Assembly: GCA_947629065.1 (NCBI GenBank)
Contig: CANRCH010000006.1
Coordinates: 1-25,207, forward strand
Source of the DNA: an uncultured Aliarcobacter sp.
GTDB taxonomy: Bacteria > Campylobacterota > Campylobacteria > Campylobacterales > Arcobacteraceae
Length of the DNA stretch: 25,207 nt
Direction: 5' to 3'
Position 1 is the first letter of the stretch. The number at the start of each line of letters is the position of its first letter. Both the position numbers and the translations under genes were made by a program. The notes below the pieces were generated by a model. The model ran no database searches, was not told where the DNA came from, and worked only from the letters and a program-made list of their open reading frames with translations. Of this stretch, positions 16,229 through 24,342 are shown piece by piece.

Positions 16229-17473
16229 TTATCCTCTTCTTTTTTGATCAATTTTTGAAATAACTGGAAGTAGAACAAATAGTAGAATAAATACAACAGC
16301 TGCGTAGAATCCTACCCATGCGTTTGTTCCTGTTGGAGGAAGTTTTCCATAAACAGTAAGTACGATTAAATCTGCTACTAAAATCCAGAACCAAATAAAG
16401 AATAATGGTCTTTTGTGAGCTGGTAAAATTTTTGTATCTCTATCTAACCATGGTAAGATGAAGAAAATACCATTTGCAAATGCAAATGCAATTAGACCAA
16501 TATCAAATGCTTTAAATCCTGCAATATCAAAGAAGAATCCTCTTAATACTTCATACGACCATAAGAAATACCACTCAGGGTAGATATGTGGAGGTGTTAC
16601 CATTGGATCTGCTGGGTCAAAGTTAATTGGGTCCATAGCAAAACTATAGTGGAAGAACACTAAGTAGAAGTAGAAAATTAAGAATACTCCAAGAACTGCT
16701 AAATCTTTAGATATAAACACAGGCCAGAAAGGAATAACTTTTGACTCTTTTTTATTACCACTTAAATATTTTTCAGCTTCAGCATCAAAATCTAGTTCTT
16801 CAGAACTTTGATTATTAACGTGAGGAATTCTAAGTGTGTAGAAGTGGAATCCAATAAGTCCCATAATTACGATTGGTAATAAGAATACGTGAAGCATAAA
16901 GAATCTTGTAAGTGTTGCGTCTGCAACGTTAAAGTCCCCTCTAATCCAGATAACTAATTCATCACCAATAACTGGAACTCCACCAAATAGGTTTGTAATA
17001 ACCATTGCTGCCCAGTATGACATTTGTCCCCATGGAAGCATATATCCAGAGAATCCAGCTGCACTAAATGTAACAAACAGTAGCATTCCTGAAATCCAAA
17101 TCATCTCTCTACCTTGCTTATATGATCCATAATAGATACCTGTAAGCATATGTATATAAATAACTAAGAAAACAACAGAAGCTGCAATTCCATGCATATG
17201 TCTAAATAACCAACCAAATGCAACTTCTTGCATAATTGTATAATTAACACTATCAAAAGCTAGATTTACATCTGGCTTATAATACATCATTAAAAATAGA
17301 CCTGAAACTATTAAAATTCCGAATGTTGTAGCTAAAAGTACTCCCATTGCCCATAAGAAGTTAATATCTTTTGGAATCCAGTACTCAGTCATCATTACTT
17401 TATTAAATGTTTTAACATTTAATCTTTGGTCTAACCACTCACCAACAGAGTTAGCTTTTTCAAATTTTGCCAT
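16229..17473 (-). CDS. petB: Cytochrome b subunit of the bc1 complex
   Basis: Membrane core of the quinol:cytochrome c oxidoreductase; holds both b hemes and the quinone sites. It has 414 residues with about eight helices. Heme ligands are H94 and H108 on the second helix (13 residues between) and H195 and H210 on the fourth (14 residues between). Q-site signatures are GYMLPWGQMSYW (143-154) and PEWY (299-302). A hydrophilic insert of about 30 residues (around 220-247) joins the N-terminal four-helix part to the rest. The ATG has a GGAGAT site and lies 11 bp after petA; petC follows after 3 bp. Confidence 0.97.
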   Translation of the reverse strand: MAKFEKANSVGEWLDQRLNVKTFNKVMMTEYWIPKDINFLWAMGVLLATTFGILIVSGLFLMMYYKPDVNLAFDSVNYTIMQEVAFGWLFRHMHGIAASVVFLVIYIHMLTGIYYGSYKQGREMIWISGMLLFVTFSAAGFSGYMLPWGQMSYWAAMVITNLFGGVPVIGDELVIWIRGDFNVADATLTRFFMLHVFLLPIVIMGLIGFHFYTLRIPHVNNQSSEELDFDAEAEKYLSGNKKESKVIPFWPVFISKDLAVLGVFLIFYFYLVFFHYSFAMDPINFDPADPMVTPPHIYPEWYFLWSYEVLRGFFFDIAGFKAFDIGLIAFAFANGIFFILPWLDRDTKILPAHKRPLFFIWFWILVADLIVLTVYGKLPPTGTNAWVGFYAAVVFILLFVLLPVISKIDQKRRG

Positions 17474-17484
17474 TCTCTATCTCC

Positions 17485-17985
17485 TTACGCCATCATTGCA
17501 TCAGCAATTTTTTTATACTCAGGTCCTTCATTTCCAAGAACTAAAGTATTACCTTTAACTTCAAACGGTGGTAAATCAAGAGGTCTTGGTGGTGGTCCAA
17601 AAGTCTCTTCACCACTTGCATTGAACTCTCCACCGTGACATGCACATTTCCATTGAGTTTTTTTCCATGCAGGAATACATCCAAGGTGAGTACAAAGACC
17701 AATAGCAACAGTGAATCTATCACTTCCTACTATTAAGTCTCTTTTACTATCTTCCATATCGGCAGTTTTTTTCAAAACAAAGATAGGTTTTCCTCTCCAA
17801 GTGAATGTTTCTGGTTCACCAGCTTTTAATGCGCTTAAATCAACTTCAGTGAATCCACCAGCAAGTACGCTTGGAAGTGGATCCCACACCTGTTTCATAC
17901 CATACAAAGATGCGGCTCCCCCAACTGCAGCAACAGCGGCAAATGAGTAACCAATGAAATCTCGTCTATTTGTATTGTTAGACAT
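17485..17985 (-). CDS. petA: Rieske iron-sulfur subunit of the bc1 complex
   Basis: Oxidises quinol and passes one electron to the c-type cytochrome. It has 166 residues. The N-terminus holds a twin-arginine motif, R7-R8-D-F-I-G, followed by a hydrophobic helix (about 13-29), so the folded protein is probably exported by Tat and stays anchored. The [2Fe-2S] ligands are C98 and H100 (CTHLGC) and C114 and H117 (CACHGGEF), with the stabilising disulfide C103-C116. GPPPRPLDLPPF is the usual Pro-rich loop. First gene of petA-petB-petC. The ATG has AAGGAAG upstream, and the 159-bp region before it carries a CRP/FNR-like box. Confidence 0.97.
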   Translation of the reverse strand: MSNNTNRRDFIGYSFAAVAAVGGAASLYGMKQVWDPLPSVLAGGFTEVDLSALKAGEPETFTWRGKPIFVLKKTADMEDSKRDLIVGSDRFTVAIGLCTHLGCIPAWKKTQWKCACHGGEFNASGEETFGPPPRPLDLPPFEVKGNTLVLGNEGPEYKKIADAMMA

Positions 17986-18015
17986 ATTTGGCTTCCTTTT
18001 TATAAAATTAGAATC

Positions 18016-18064
18016 AGGCTCGATTTTAATATAAAGATTCTTAAGAATTATTGATTTGTGTCAA
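18016..18064 (-). promoter_or_regulatory. petABC control region with CRP/FNR-like box
   Basis: On the minus strand TTGACACAAATCAA (18051-18064) differs by one base from the CRP/FNR-family half-site pattern TTGAT-N4-ATCAA. Downstream are a perfect 12-bp palindrome ATTCTTAAGAAT (18037-18048) and -10-like boxes TATATT (18028-18033) and TAAAAT (18023-18028). If transcription starts near 18016, the box is centred about 41 bp upstream, the position used by class II activators. The TTGACA inside the box also resembles a -35, but its spacing to either -10 is too long. Confidence 0.5.
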
Positions 18065-18130
18065 TTTTTAAATGAAAGATTAATGAAGTGTGTAGAAAAA
18101 GTGAATGTTAATATAAAAAATGAAATAATT

Positions 18131-18162
18131 TTCATTAGAAAATATTATGATTTTCTAATGAA
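18131..18162 (-). terminator. Hairpin over the thrC stop codon, possible terminator
   Basis: A 13-bp perfect stem (18131-18143 with 18150-18162) has a 6-base loop that contains most of the thrC stop codon. On the minus strand the 3' flank runs AATTATTTCATTTTTT, a broken T-run, so termination is plausible but not textbook. It separates thrC from the petABC control region. Confidence 0.5.
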
Positions 18163-19626
18163 TTTAATAATCTCTTCTTCTATATTTTCTTTATTTATTA
18201 CTAAAGGGTGATTTATTTTTGAAGAGAATAACTCTTTAATGCTTTTTGGAAGATTTGCATCAAATTTAGTACTAATCTCTTCAAGGGCATCTTTATCAGC
18301 GTATTTTGTAGAGTTTTGATTTAGTGAATTTAAAACTGTTGGAGAGAATTTTGTCCACTCTGCTGTTGAATAAATTACAGTTTTTAATGGCTTTTCTTTT
18401 AACTCATTATATGCTTTTATACAAGTTGCTGTGTGTGGATCCATTAAATATCCACTATCTAAATACTCTTTAATAGTTTTTTGCCCAAAATCATCATCAC
18501 TAAAAGTAGCACTAAAAAACTCTTGAAGTTTTGCTGTTTCTTCTGGTGACATTTTAAATATTGAGTTTTTGTTTAAATCATCAAAAAGTTCTTTTGTTCT
18601 AGTACTTCCAAATAGATCAAAAATTACTCTTTCAATGTTTGAAGATTTTAAAATATCCATAGCTGGAGATTTTGTTAATTTTAACTCTTTTTCTCTAATA
18701 TCATAAATTCCAGTTTTTATCCACTCTGTTAAAATATTATTTTCATTTGAAGCAACTAAAAGTTTTTCAATTGGAAGTCCCATTTTTTGTCCATAGTAAG
18801 CACCTAGAACATTTCCAAAGTTTCCACTTGGAACTACAAGATAGATTTTTTCACCATCTTTAATCTCATTTTGTCTAAGAAGTTCTAAATATGACCAAAA
18901 GTGATAGATGATTTGGAAAATTATTCTTCCAAAGTTTACACTATTTGCAGCACTTAGTTTTGTATTTTCTTTTTCTAATTCAGCTTTAAAACTACTTGAA
19001 GCTAAAAGATTTTTTAGTGCATTTTGTGCATCATCAAAGTTCCCTTTTATCCCAATAATTTTTTGATTATCACCATCTTCACAAACCATTTGAAGTCTTT
19101 GAACATCACTTGTTCCACCATCTGGATATAGGCAAACAATTTTAATATTTTTTTTGTTTTTAAATGTATTTAATGCAGCTGGTCCAGTATCTCCACTTGT
19201 AGCTGCAAGAATTAAGTAGTTTTCATCTTTTTTTTGTGCTAAATGGCTTAAAATTGAGCCAAAAGGTTGAAGTGCCATATCTTTAAAAGCCCTTGTTGGA
19301 CCATGATATTGTTCATGTACAAATAGATCATCTTTTACCTTTACAACTGGACAAGGATTGTTTTTATCGTCAAAATTATCATAAAGATTTAAGGCATTTA
19401 AAATAGCCTCATCTTCAATATCAATCTCAAATTTTTTTAAAATATCAAATGCTAGTTCTTTATATGCACTATTAATATGCTTTTGTAAAAAGTTATCCTC
19501 TAAAGCAGGTAAATCTTTTGGTATATAAAGTCCACCAAAAGAAGCACTAGGATTTAAAATAGCTTGGCTAAAGCTAACTTCTTTTGGTAAATTCCCATCA
19601 TTTCCTCTTGTTTCAATAAAATTCAT
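18145..19626 (-). CDS. thrC: Threonine synthase
   Basis: PLP enzyme that turns O-phosphohomoserine into threonine, the last step of the pathway; its product is the substrate of IlvA, whose gene is 5 kb away. It has 493 residues, longer than E. coli ThrC (428) but within the range of the family. The N-terminal signature is PSASFGGLYIPKDLP (26-40) and the PLP lysine is K115 in HGPTRAFKDMALQPFG. The SGDTGPAAL and PSGNFGNVLGAYYG loops bind the PLP phosphate. The ATG at 19624-19626 has an AAGGAG site (19637-19642) partly inside a possible hairpin. It stands alone: a terminator-like region lies after argB upstream, and petABC downstream has its own control region. Confidence 0.97.
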   Translation of the reverse strand: MNFIETRGNDGNLPKEVSFSQAILNPSASFGGLYIPKDLPALEDNFLQKHINSAYKELAFDILKKFEIDIEDEAILNALNLYDNFDDKNNPCPVVKVKDDLFVHEQYHGPTRAFKDMALQPFGSILSHLAQKKDENYLILAATSGDTGPAALNTFKNKKNIKIVCLYPDGGTSDVQRLQMVCEDGDNQKIIGIKGNFDDAQNALKNLLASSSFKAELEKENTKLSAANSVNFGRIIFQIIYHFWSYLELLRQNEIKDGEKIYLVVPSGNFGNVLGAYYGQKMGLPIEKLLVASNENNILTEWIKTGIYDIREKELKLTKSPAMDILKSSNIERVIFDLFGSTRTKELFDDLNKNSIFKMSPEETAKLQEFFSATFSDDDFGQKTIKEYLDSGYLMDPHTATCIKAYNELKEKPLKTVIYSTAEWTKFSPTVLNSLNQNSTKYADKDALEEISTKFDANLPKSIKELFSSKINHPLVINKENIEEEIIKFIRKS

Positions 19627-19638
19627 AATCTAATTTCT

Positions 19639-19669
19639 CCTTTTAAATAGTTCCCATTTAAAAGGGAAC
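19639..19669 (-). promoter_or_regulatory. thrC: Two mutually exclusive hairpins in the thrC leader
   Basis: Stem A pairs 19639-19648 with 19656-19665 (10 bp, AT-rich, 7-base loop) and includes AAGG of the thrC ribosome binding site (19637-19642). Stem B pairs 19650-19655 with 19664-19669 (6 bp, GTTCCC/GGGAAC, 8-base loop) and cannot form together with A because they share 19664-19665 and B's other arm lies in A's loop. In transcript order B can form first and leaves the ribosome binding site free. Function is inferred. Confidence 0.5.
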
Positions 19670-19705
19670 ATTTTTATTTAACGACTACTTTTTAACACAA
19701 TTTGT

Positions 19706-19755
19706 AAAAAAATGCTAAAAGTAGCAAAACTCTGAAGGGCATAACGAGTTATGCC
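19706..19755 (-). terminator. argB terminator region
   Basis: Leftward of the argB stop there are two hairpins. The first pairs GGCATAA with TTATGCC (19738-19744 with 19749-19755, 4-base loop) and has no T-run. The second pairs TGCTA with TAGCA (19713-19717 with 19722-19726) and is followed on the minus strand by T7 (19706-19712). The second fits a weak Rho-independent terminator, and the pair together probably ends argB transcription before thrC. Confidence 0.6.
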
Positions 19756-19762
19756 TATTTAT

Positions 19763-20662
19763 TTAACTATTTAATAATTTTTCTAAATCTATTCCATTAT
19801 TTGGATTATCAACTCTAATAAACTGTGTTCCAATTCCATCACTTGTAAATAGTTCAAGTAAAATAGAGTGTTCAACTCTTCCATCTATAATATGAGCTTT
19901 ATTTACACCATTATGAATAGCATCAATACAAGCATCAACTTTTGGAATCATTCCACCAGCTATTGTTCCATCTTTTTTAAACATCTCAACATTTGCTTTA
20001 TCTAATGTTTGGATTAACTCACCTTGTTTGTTTAAAACTCCAATAGTATCTGTTAAAAACATAACTTTTTGAGCTTTAATGGCACTTGCAATTTTACAAG
20101 CAGCTATATCTGCATTTATATTAAATCCAGGATGATTTGGTTCAGTTGCATCTCCAATAGGAGCAATTACTGGAATAAATCCTTCACCTAAAAGTTTGTT
20201 TATCATAGCACCATTTACTTCTGTAATCTCACCTGTATATCCAAACTTTCCATCATCTTTTGGAATAGCTTTTATAATTCCACTATCTTTTCCAGATATT
20301 CCAATAGCTTTTGAACCGTGATGATTTAGTAGTGATGCTATATTTTTATTTATTTCTCCACTTAAAACCATCTCAACAACTCTCATACTATCTTTACAAG
20401 TTACTCTATAGCCATCTACAAATGATGATGGGATTTCAAGCTTGTTTAAAAGTTCTGTAATTCTTGCTCCTCCACCGTGAACAATTACAGGTTTTATTCC
20501 TAAAAGTGTAAGTAAAACTATATCTTGAGCAAATTTATCTTTTAAATCATCGCTTGTTTGAGCACTTCCACCATATTTTATAACAATAGTTTTTCCATAA
20601 AATTTTTTGAAATATGGAATAGCATCAATAAGAGTTTGAACTTTTTGATTTGTTTGAGCCAT
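19763..20662 (-). CDS. argB: Acetylglutamate kinase
   Basis: Phosphorylates N-acetylglutamate in arginine synthesis. It has 299 residues. Signatures are K29-Y-G-G (IVIKYGGSAQ), the substrate loop V61-H-G-G-G-A-R67, LVL-type nucleotide residues around 202-209 (FLTDTIGVL), and the C-terminal AGGMIPKVDAC with K241. The N-terminal segment LIDAIPYFKKFYGK before the first strand matches the mobile helix found in arginine-inhibited hexameric NAG kinases, so feedback inhibition by arginine is likely (inference). The ATG has AAGGAT upstream. The gene is divergent from the helicase-nuclease across 79 bp; no other arg gene is in the window. Confidence 0.96.
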   Translation of the reverse strand: MAQTNQKVQTLIDAIPYFKKFYGKTIVIKYGGSAQTSDDLKDKFAQDIVLLTLLGIKPVIVHGGGARITELLNKLEIPSSFVDGYRVTCKDSMRVVEMVLSGEINKNIASLLNHHGSKAIGISGKDSGIIKAIPKDDGKFGYTGEITEVNGAMINKLLGEGFIPVIAPIGDATEPNHPGFNINADIAACKIASAIKAQKVMFLTDTIGVLNKQGELIQTLDKANVEMFKKDGTIAGGMIPKVDACIDAIHNGVNKAHIIDGRVEHSILLELFTSDGIGTQFIRVDNPNNGIDLEKLLNS

Positions 20663-20692
20663 TTTCTAATCCTTGTAAATATTAAAGTATAA

Positions 20693-20698
20693 ATTATA
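20693..20698 (-). promoter_or_regulatory. argB: Candidate -10 box for argB
   Basis: TATAAT on the minus strand, 31 bp before the argB ATG and preceded by a T/A-rich stretch. A second minus-strand TATAAT lies at 20723-20728, inside the same short palindromic stretch as the rightward TATAGT used for the divergent gene. No arginine-repressor-like palindrome is evident. Confidence 0.5.
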
Positions 20699-20724
20699 TC
20701 TTAAAATCACTTTTAAAATAGAAT

Positions 20725-20730
20725 TATAGT
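20725..20730 (+). promoter_or_regulatory. Candidate -10 box for the AddA-like gene, giving a near-leaderless mRNA
   Basis: TATAGT on the plus strand ends 11 bp before the ATG at 20742, so a transcript would start only a few bases before the start codon. The bases between hold no purine-rich ribosome binding site. Confidence 0.35.
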
Positions 20731-20741
20731 AAAATTATTTT

Positions 20742-23489
20742 ATGGAAAAATATTTAGCATTAAAAGCAAGTGCAGGAAGTGGTAAAACCTTTGCACTAAC
20801 TGTACGGTATATTAGTTTACTTCTTCTTGGTGCAAAGTCTGAAGAGATTTTAACACTTACTTTTACAAATAAAGCATCAAACGAAATGAGTGAAAGAATT
20901 TATAAAACTCTATATAGTTTGGGTGAAGATGAGGCTTATTTAGATGAGATTATAAAAGTTACACAACTTTCAAAAGATGAGATTTTAAATAAAAAAGAGT
21001 ATATTTTAAAAGATTTTCAAGATTCAAATCTTGCAATTTACACTATTGATAAGTTTGTAAATAAGATTTTACGGGAGTTTTGTGGATATATTGGAGTTAG
21101 TGATGATTTTGAGATTCAAAGTGATGATGAAGAGCTTTTGAGTTATAAGTTTTTGCAAACTTTAGATGAAGAAAATTTCTTGGACTTAGTCGATTTTGCA
21201 AGTTACGAGAGTAAAAAATTTGCTTCACTTTTTGAACTATTTAAAATTTTAAATGAGAAAAATGAGAGTTTTTCTTTAGCAAAATTTGATAATAGTTTAA
21301 TAGATTTACAAAAAGATGTGATTTTAAAAATAGCTTTTAAGATAAAAGAGCATTTTTTATCTTGTACAGCTGCTAGTAACAGTGCAAAAAATGCTGTAAA
21401 TTTTGATAGTTTTGAAGAACTATTTTCTAAAACTTGGATAGAAAAAGAGAGTTTAGCTTCTTATTCATACTTTAAAAAGTGTTCAAATGATGAAGTAGAG
21501 AGTATATTTTTAGCTTTAAAAGATGAGTTTTTAAAATATTATAAATTAAGAGCAGGGTATAGTTTATCAAAAATATTAAATCTTTTTAAGAGTTTTAAAG
21601 ATTTTAAATTTGATTATAATCTAAAGAAAAATCAATTTGAGTTTAGTGATATTTCAAATTTAGTTTATACTCTTTTAAGTACAAATATCTCAAAAGAGTT
21701 TCTGTATTTTAGGCTTGATAGTACATATAATCATATTTTAATTGATGAGTTTCAAGATACCTCAATCTTACAATACAAAATTTTAAAACCATTGATTGAA
21801 GAGATATTAGCTGCTGATAGTACAAAATTTAAAACTTTTTTCTATGTTGGAGATCCAAAACAAAGTATTTATAGATTTCGTGGAGGAAAAAGAGAACTTT
21901 TTGATTATGTAATAGAAAATAACTCTTTAATAAAAGTTGAAAATTTAAATATAAATTATAGATCAAGAAAAAATATTATAGATTTTGTAAATAGTAAGTT
22001 TTCAAATCTTGTAAACTATGAGTATATCAACCAAGAGAGTTTAGAAGCAAATAGTGGCGGATATGTTGAGGTTATTGAAGATGAAGATTTTACAAATGAT
22101 AAAAATTTAGCTGCTTTGGCACTTAAGGTAAAAGATTTAATAGATAATGGAATAAAGCCTGATGATATTGCAATTTTAACCTATACAAATAGTGATGTTT
22201 TAGACATATTTTATTTTTTAAAAGAGAAATTTCCACTTTTAAATATAAGAACGGAACTAAGTTCAAAACTAATAAATCAGCAAAATGTAAAAGCTTTAAT
22301 AAATGGAATAAAGTATCTATATTTTAAAGAAAATATATATAAAGAGAATTTTAATGCACTTTTAGGAAGAGATTTTAACTCTAGCTTTGAGATAAAGTTG
22401 GATGAAAAAGATTTCGTAAAAGAGTTTGATATGTCAAAGTTTTTGTATAGTTTTGCAAAAACCTTTGAAATGATAGATGACAATATAATAAGGCTAATAG
22501 AAATTTCAAGTAGATATAGAAATATAGTTGATTTTATTTATGAGATTGATAAACTTGAAGAGAGTTTAGAAAGTCCAAAAACAGACGGTTTACAAATTCT
22601 TACAGTATTTAAATCAAAAGGTTTAGAGTTTCATACTGTTATTTTAATGGATAGATTAACAAGAAAAAACTATGATAAAAGTTCACTTCTATTTAATTAT
22701 AACGGCATTGAACTACAAAATATCTACTATAAAATAAAAGGTTTTGAATCTTTTGATGATGAGTATAAACAAGCTTTGGAAAAAGAGAAAAATTTAAGTC
22801 TTGATGATGAGAAAAATATTTTATATGTTGCACTAACTAGAGCAAAAAATAATCTAATAGTGTTTAAAAAAATAAAATCTTCAAGCTTTGAACTTCTAAA
22901 TTTAGGTGTAGAAAAAATAGGTGAAATTATAAAAAGTAATAAGCAAGTTTTTGTTGAAGAGATAAAAAAAGTTGAGTATAAAGCACTAAATTTAGGAAAA
23001 CAAGAACAAGCTATAAAGCAAGAAAAAATATATGATAAAGAGTTTTTAAGAGCCAAATATTTTGGACTTGCTACTCACTTTGTGTTAGAGCTTATGCAAG
23101 ATTTCTCAAAAGAGGAGCTTGATGAGTTAATAAATATCTCTAAAACAAAGTATCTTAATTTTTTAAGCCAAGATGATTTTATAGATATAAAAAATAGAGT
23201 AGAGCAGTTAATAAGAGATGATAAGTTTAAAAATTTAATAAAAGATGCAAGTTTTACAAATGAACAAGCACTTGTTTTTAATGAAGAGATAAAGATTATT
23301 GATTTACTTATTTTTAAAGAAAATAGCTACTATATTGTAGATTTTAAAACAACTGCCCAAATCCAAAACTCTCATAAAACTCAAGTTTTACACTATAAAA
23401 AAGCGATAAGTGAAATCTTTAATACAAACAAAGTAGAAGCAATTTTAATCTATTTACAAAAAGATAAAATTGAATTAGTTGAGCTTTGA
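20742..23489 (+). CDS. addA: AddA/RecB-like ATP-dependent helicase-nuclease
   Basis: UvrD-type (superfamily 1A) helicase with a C-terminal RecB-family nuclease; processes double-strand DNA ends for RecA-dependent repair, presumably with an AddB partner encoded elsewhere. It has 915 residues, far shorter than Bacillus AddA (about 1230) but like Campylobacterota members as I recall them. Motifs in order: Walker A ASAGSGKT 9-16, motif II DEFQ 335-338, motif III VGDPKQSIYRFRGG 369-382, motif IV NYRSR 405-409, motif V FKSKGLEF 623-630 and motif VI YVALTRAK 695-702. Nuclease residues are H779, D854, D867 and K869 (IVDFKT), so nuclease activity is expected. The start is right because the Walker A motif begins at residue 9. 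No clear ribosome binding site is seen. Convergent with atpB. Confidence 0.9.
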   Translation: MEKYLALKASAGSGKTFALTVRYISLLLLGAKSEEILTLTFTNKASNEMSERIYKTLYSLGEDEAYLDEIIKVTQLSKDEILNKKEYILKDFQDSNLAIYTIDKFVNKILREFCGYIGVSDDFEIQSDDEELLSYKFLQTLDEENFLDLVDFASYESKKFASLFELFKILNEKNESFSLAKFDNSLIDLQKDVILKIAFKIKEHFLSCTAASNSAKNAVNFDSFEELFSKTWIEKESLASYSYFKKCSNDEVESIFLALKDEFLKYYKLRAGYSLSKILNLFKSFKDFKFDYNLKKNQFEFSDISNLVYTLLSTNISKEFLYFRLDSTYNHILIDEFQDTSILQYKILKPLIEEILAADSTKFKTFFYVGDPKQSIYRFRGGKRELFDYVIENNSLIKVENLNINYRSRKNIIDFVNSKFSNLVNYEYINQESLEANSGGYVEVIEDEDFTNDKNLAALALKVKDLIDNGIKPDDIAILTYTNSDVLDIFYFLKEKFPLLNIRTELSSKLINQQNVKALINGIKYLYFKENIYKENFNALLGRDFNSSFEIKLDEKDFVKEFDMSKFLYSFAKTFEMIDDNIIRLIEISSRYRNIVDFIYEIDKLEESLESPKTDGLQILTVFKSKGLEFHTVILMDRLTRKNYDKSSLLFNYNGIELQNIYYKIKGFESFDDEYKQALEKEKNLSLDDEKNILYVALTRAKNNLIVFKKIKSSSFELLNLGVEKIGEIIKSNKQVFVEEIKKVEYKALNLGKQEQAIKQEKIYDKEFLRAKYFGLATHFVLELMQDFSKEELDELINISKTKYLNFLSQDDFIDIKNRVEQLIRDDKFKNLIKDASFTNEQALVFNEEIKIIDLLIFKENSYYIVDFKTTAQIQNSHKTQVLHYKKAISEIFNTNKVEAILIYLQKDKIELVEL

Positions 23490-23513
23490 AATAATATATT
23501 AAAAAAAAGGAAA

Positions 23514-23546
23514 TAAAAAAAGGAAGATGAAAACACCTTCCTTTTT
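23514..23546. terminator. Bidirectional terminator between the AddA-like gene and atpB
   Basis: The arms AAAAAGGAAG (23517-23526) and CTTCCTTTTT (23537-23546) pair around a 10-base loop, with further A-runs to the left. Read in either direction the stem ends in a T-run, so both converging genes can end here. Confidence 0.85.
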
Positions 23547-23566
23547 AAATGTATCAAGAAAAACTC

Positions 23567-24250
23567 TTAATGCTCTTCTTCCATCATTATAGAACCAGCT
23601 ATATATACATATGTTAGGATACTAAAAATAAATGCTTGTAAAACTCCCATTACAAATAGTAGGAAAAATCCTGGTAATGGCAGAATCCAAGGAACTAGCA
23701 TTAAAAGAACCATCAAGAACATATCATCTCCTCTTACAGATCCAAATAACCTGAAAGATAGTGAAACTATTCTTGATAAGTGAGAAATAATCTCAATTGG
23801 GAACATTAAAGGTGCTAATATAGGCATTGGTCCCATAAAATGTTTAAAATAGTTTATAAAACCATTTTTCTTAATTCCAAGATAGTTATAGTAAACAAAC
23901 ACAATAAGAGCTAAAGCAGCTGTAAAGTTAATATTACTTGTTGGAGCTTCGAATCCAGGAATTACCCCAATCATATTACTTACAAAAATTACTAGAGCTA
24001 ATGAACCAATTAATGGCATATAAATTCTAGCGTTTTTCTCTCCCATTGTGTCACTTCCCATAGATATGATACCACCTACGAAAGTTTCCATTACATTTTG
24101 ACTTCCTGTTGGAACTAATTGCATTTTTCTTGTAGCGGCTCTTGAGATAAGAAATACTATTGCAAGTACTAAAACGTAATGCGATAATATCATCCACTCT
24201 TGACCGTGACCACCAATAGTACCTAAGAATGTAAACAGTCTTCCTTCCAT
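23567..24250 (-). CDS. atpB: ATP synthase F0 subunit a
   Basis: Membrane subunit that forms the proton half-channels against the c-ring. It has 227 residues with five or six helices. The essential arginine is R167 in SLSFRLFGSVRGDD, and Q205 (LQAFIFSILTYVYI) lies in the last helix as in the family. The upstream stretch PTGSQNVMETFVGG (47-60) and the N-terminal GHGQEWMILSHYVL are typical of the Campylobacterota form. No other ATP synthase gene is adjacent: ilvA lies upstream and a convergent helicase gene downstream. Separation of atpB from the main operon is usual in this phylum. The ATG has an AAAGGAAG site. Confidence 0.96.
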   Translation of the reverse strand: MEGRLFTFLGTIGGHGQEWMILSHYVLVLAIVFLISRAATRKMQLVPTGSQNVMETFVGGIISMGSDTMGEKNARIYMPLIGSLALVIFVSNMIGVIPGFEAPTSNINFTAALALIVFVYYNYLGIKKNGFINYFKHFMGPMPILAPLMFPIEIISHLSRIVSLSFRLFGSVRGDDMFLMVLLMLVPWILPLPGFFLLFVMGVLQAFIFSILTYVYIAGSIMMEEEH

Positions 24251-24279
24251 TTTCTTCCTTTGTTCTTCTTTCTACGATT

Positions 24280-24301
24280 ACTAAATTACGACTAAATTAT
24301 A
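24280..24301 (-). promoter_or_regulatory. atpB: Candidate atpB promoter with an 11-bp-spaced direct repeat
   Basis: TATAAT on the minus strand (24296-24301) lies 45 bp before the atpB ATG, preceded by an A-rich stretch. It overlaps the first of two direct copies of TAATTTAGT (24291-24299 and 24280-24288) spaced exactly 11 bp apart, about one helical turn, so the repeats cover the -10 and the probable start of transcription. Confidence 0.5.
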
Positions 24302-24342
24302 CTATTTTTTTTCTAAAAAATTAATAAATATAAAAAAATAGA

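Noticed and set aside
19650..19680. GTTCCC/GGGAAC hairpin with a following T-rich run read as a plus-strand terminator
   Set aside because: No rightward gene lies upstream of it; the leftward reading as part of the thrC leader makes more sense.
24302..24340. A/T-only inverted repeat after ilvA as a terminator
   Set aside because: The arms are only A- and T-runs with one outer G/C pair and a long AT loop; such pairs are expected by chance in this composition.
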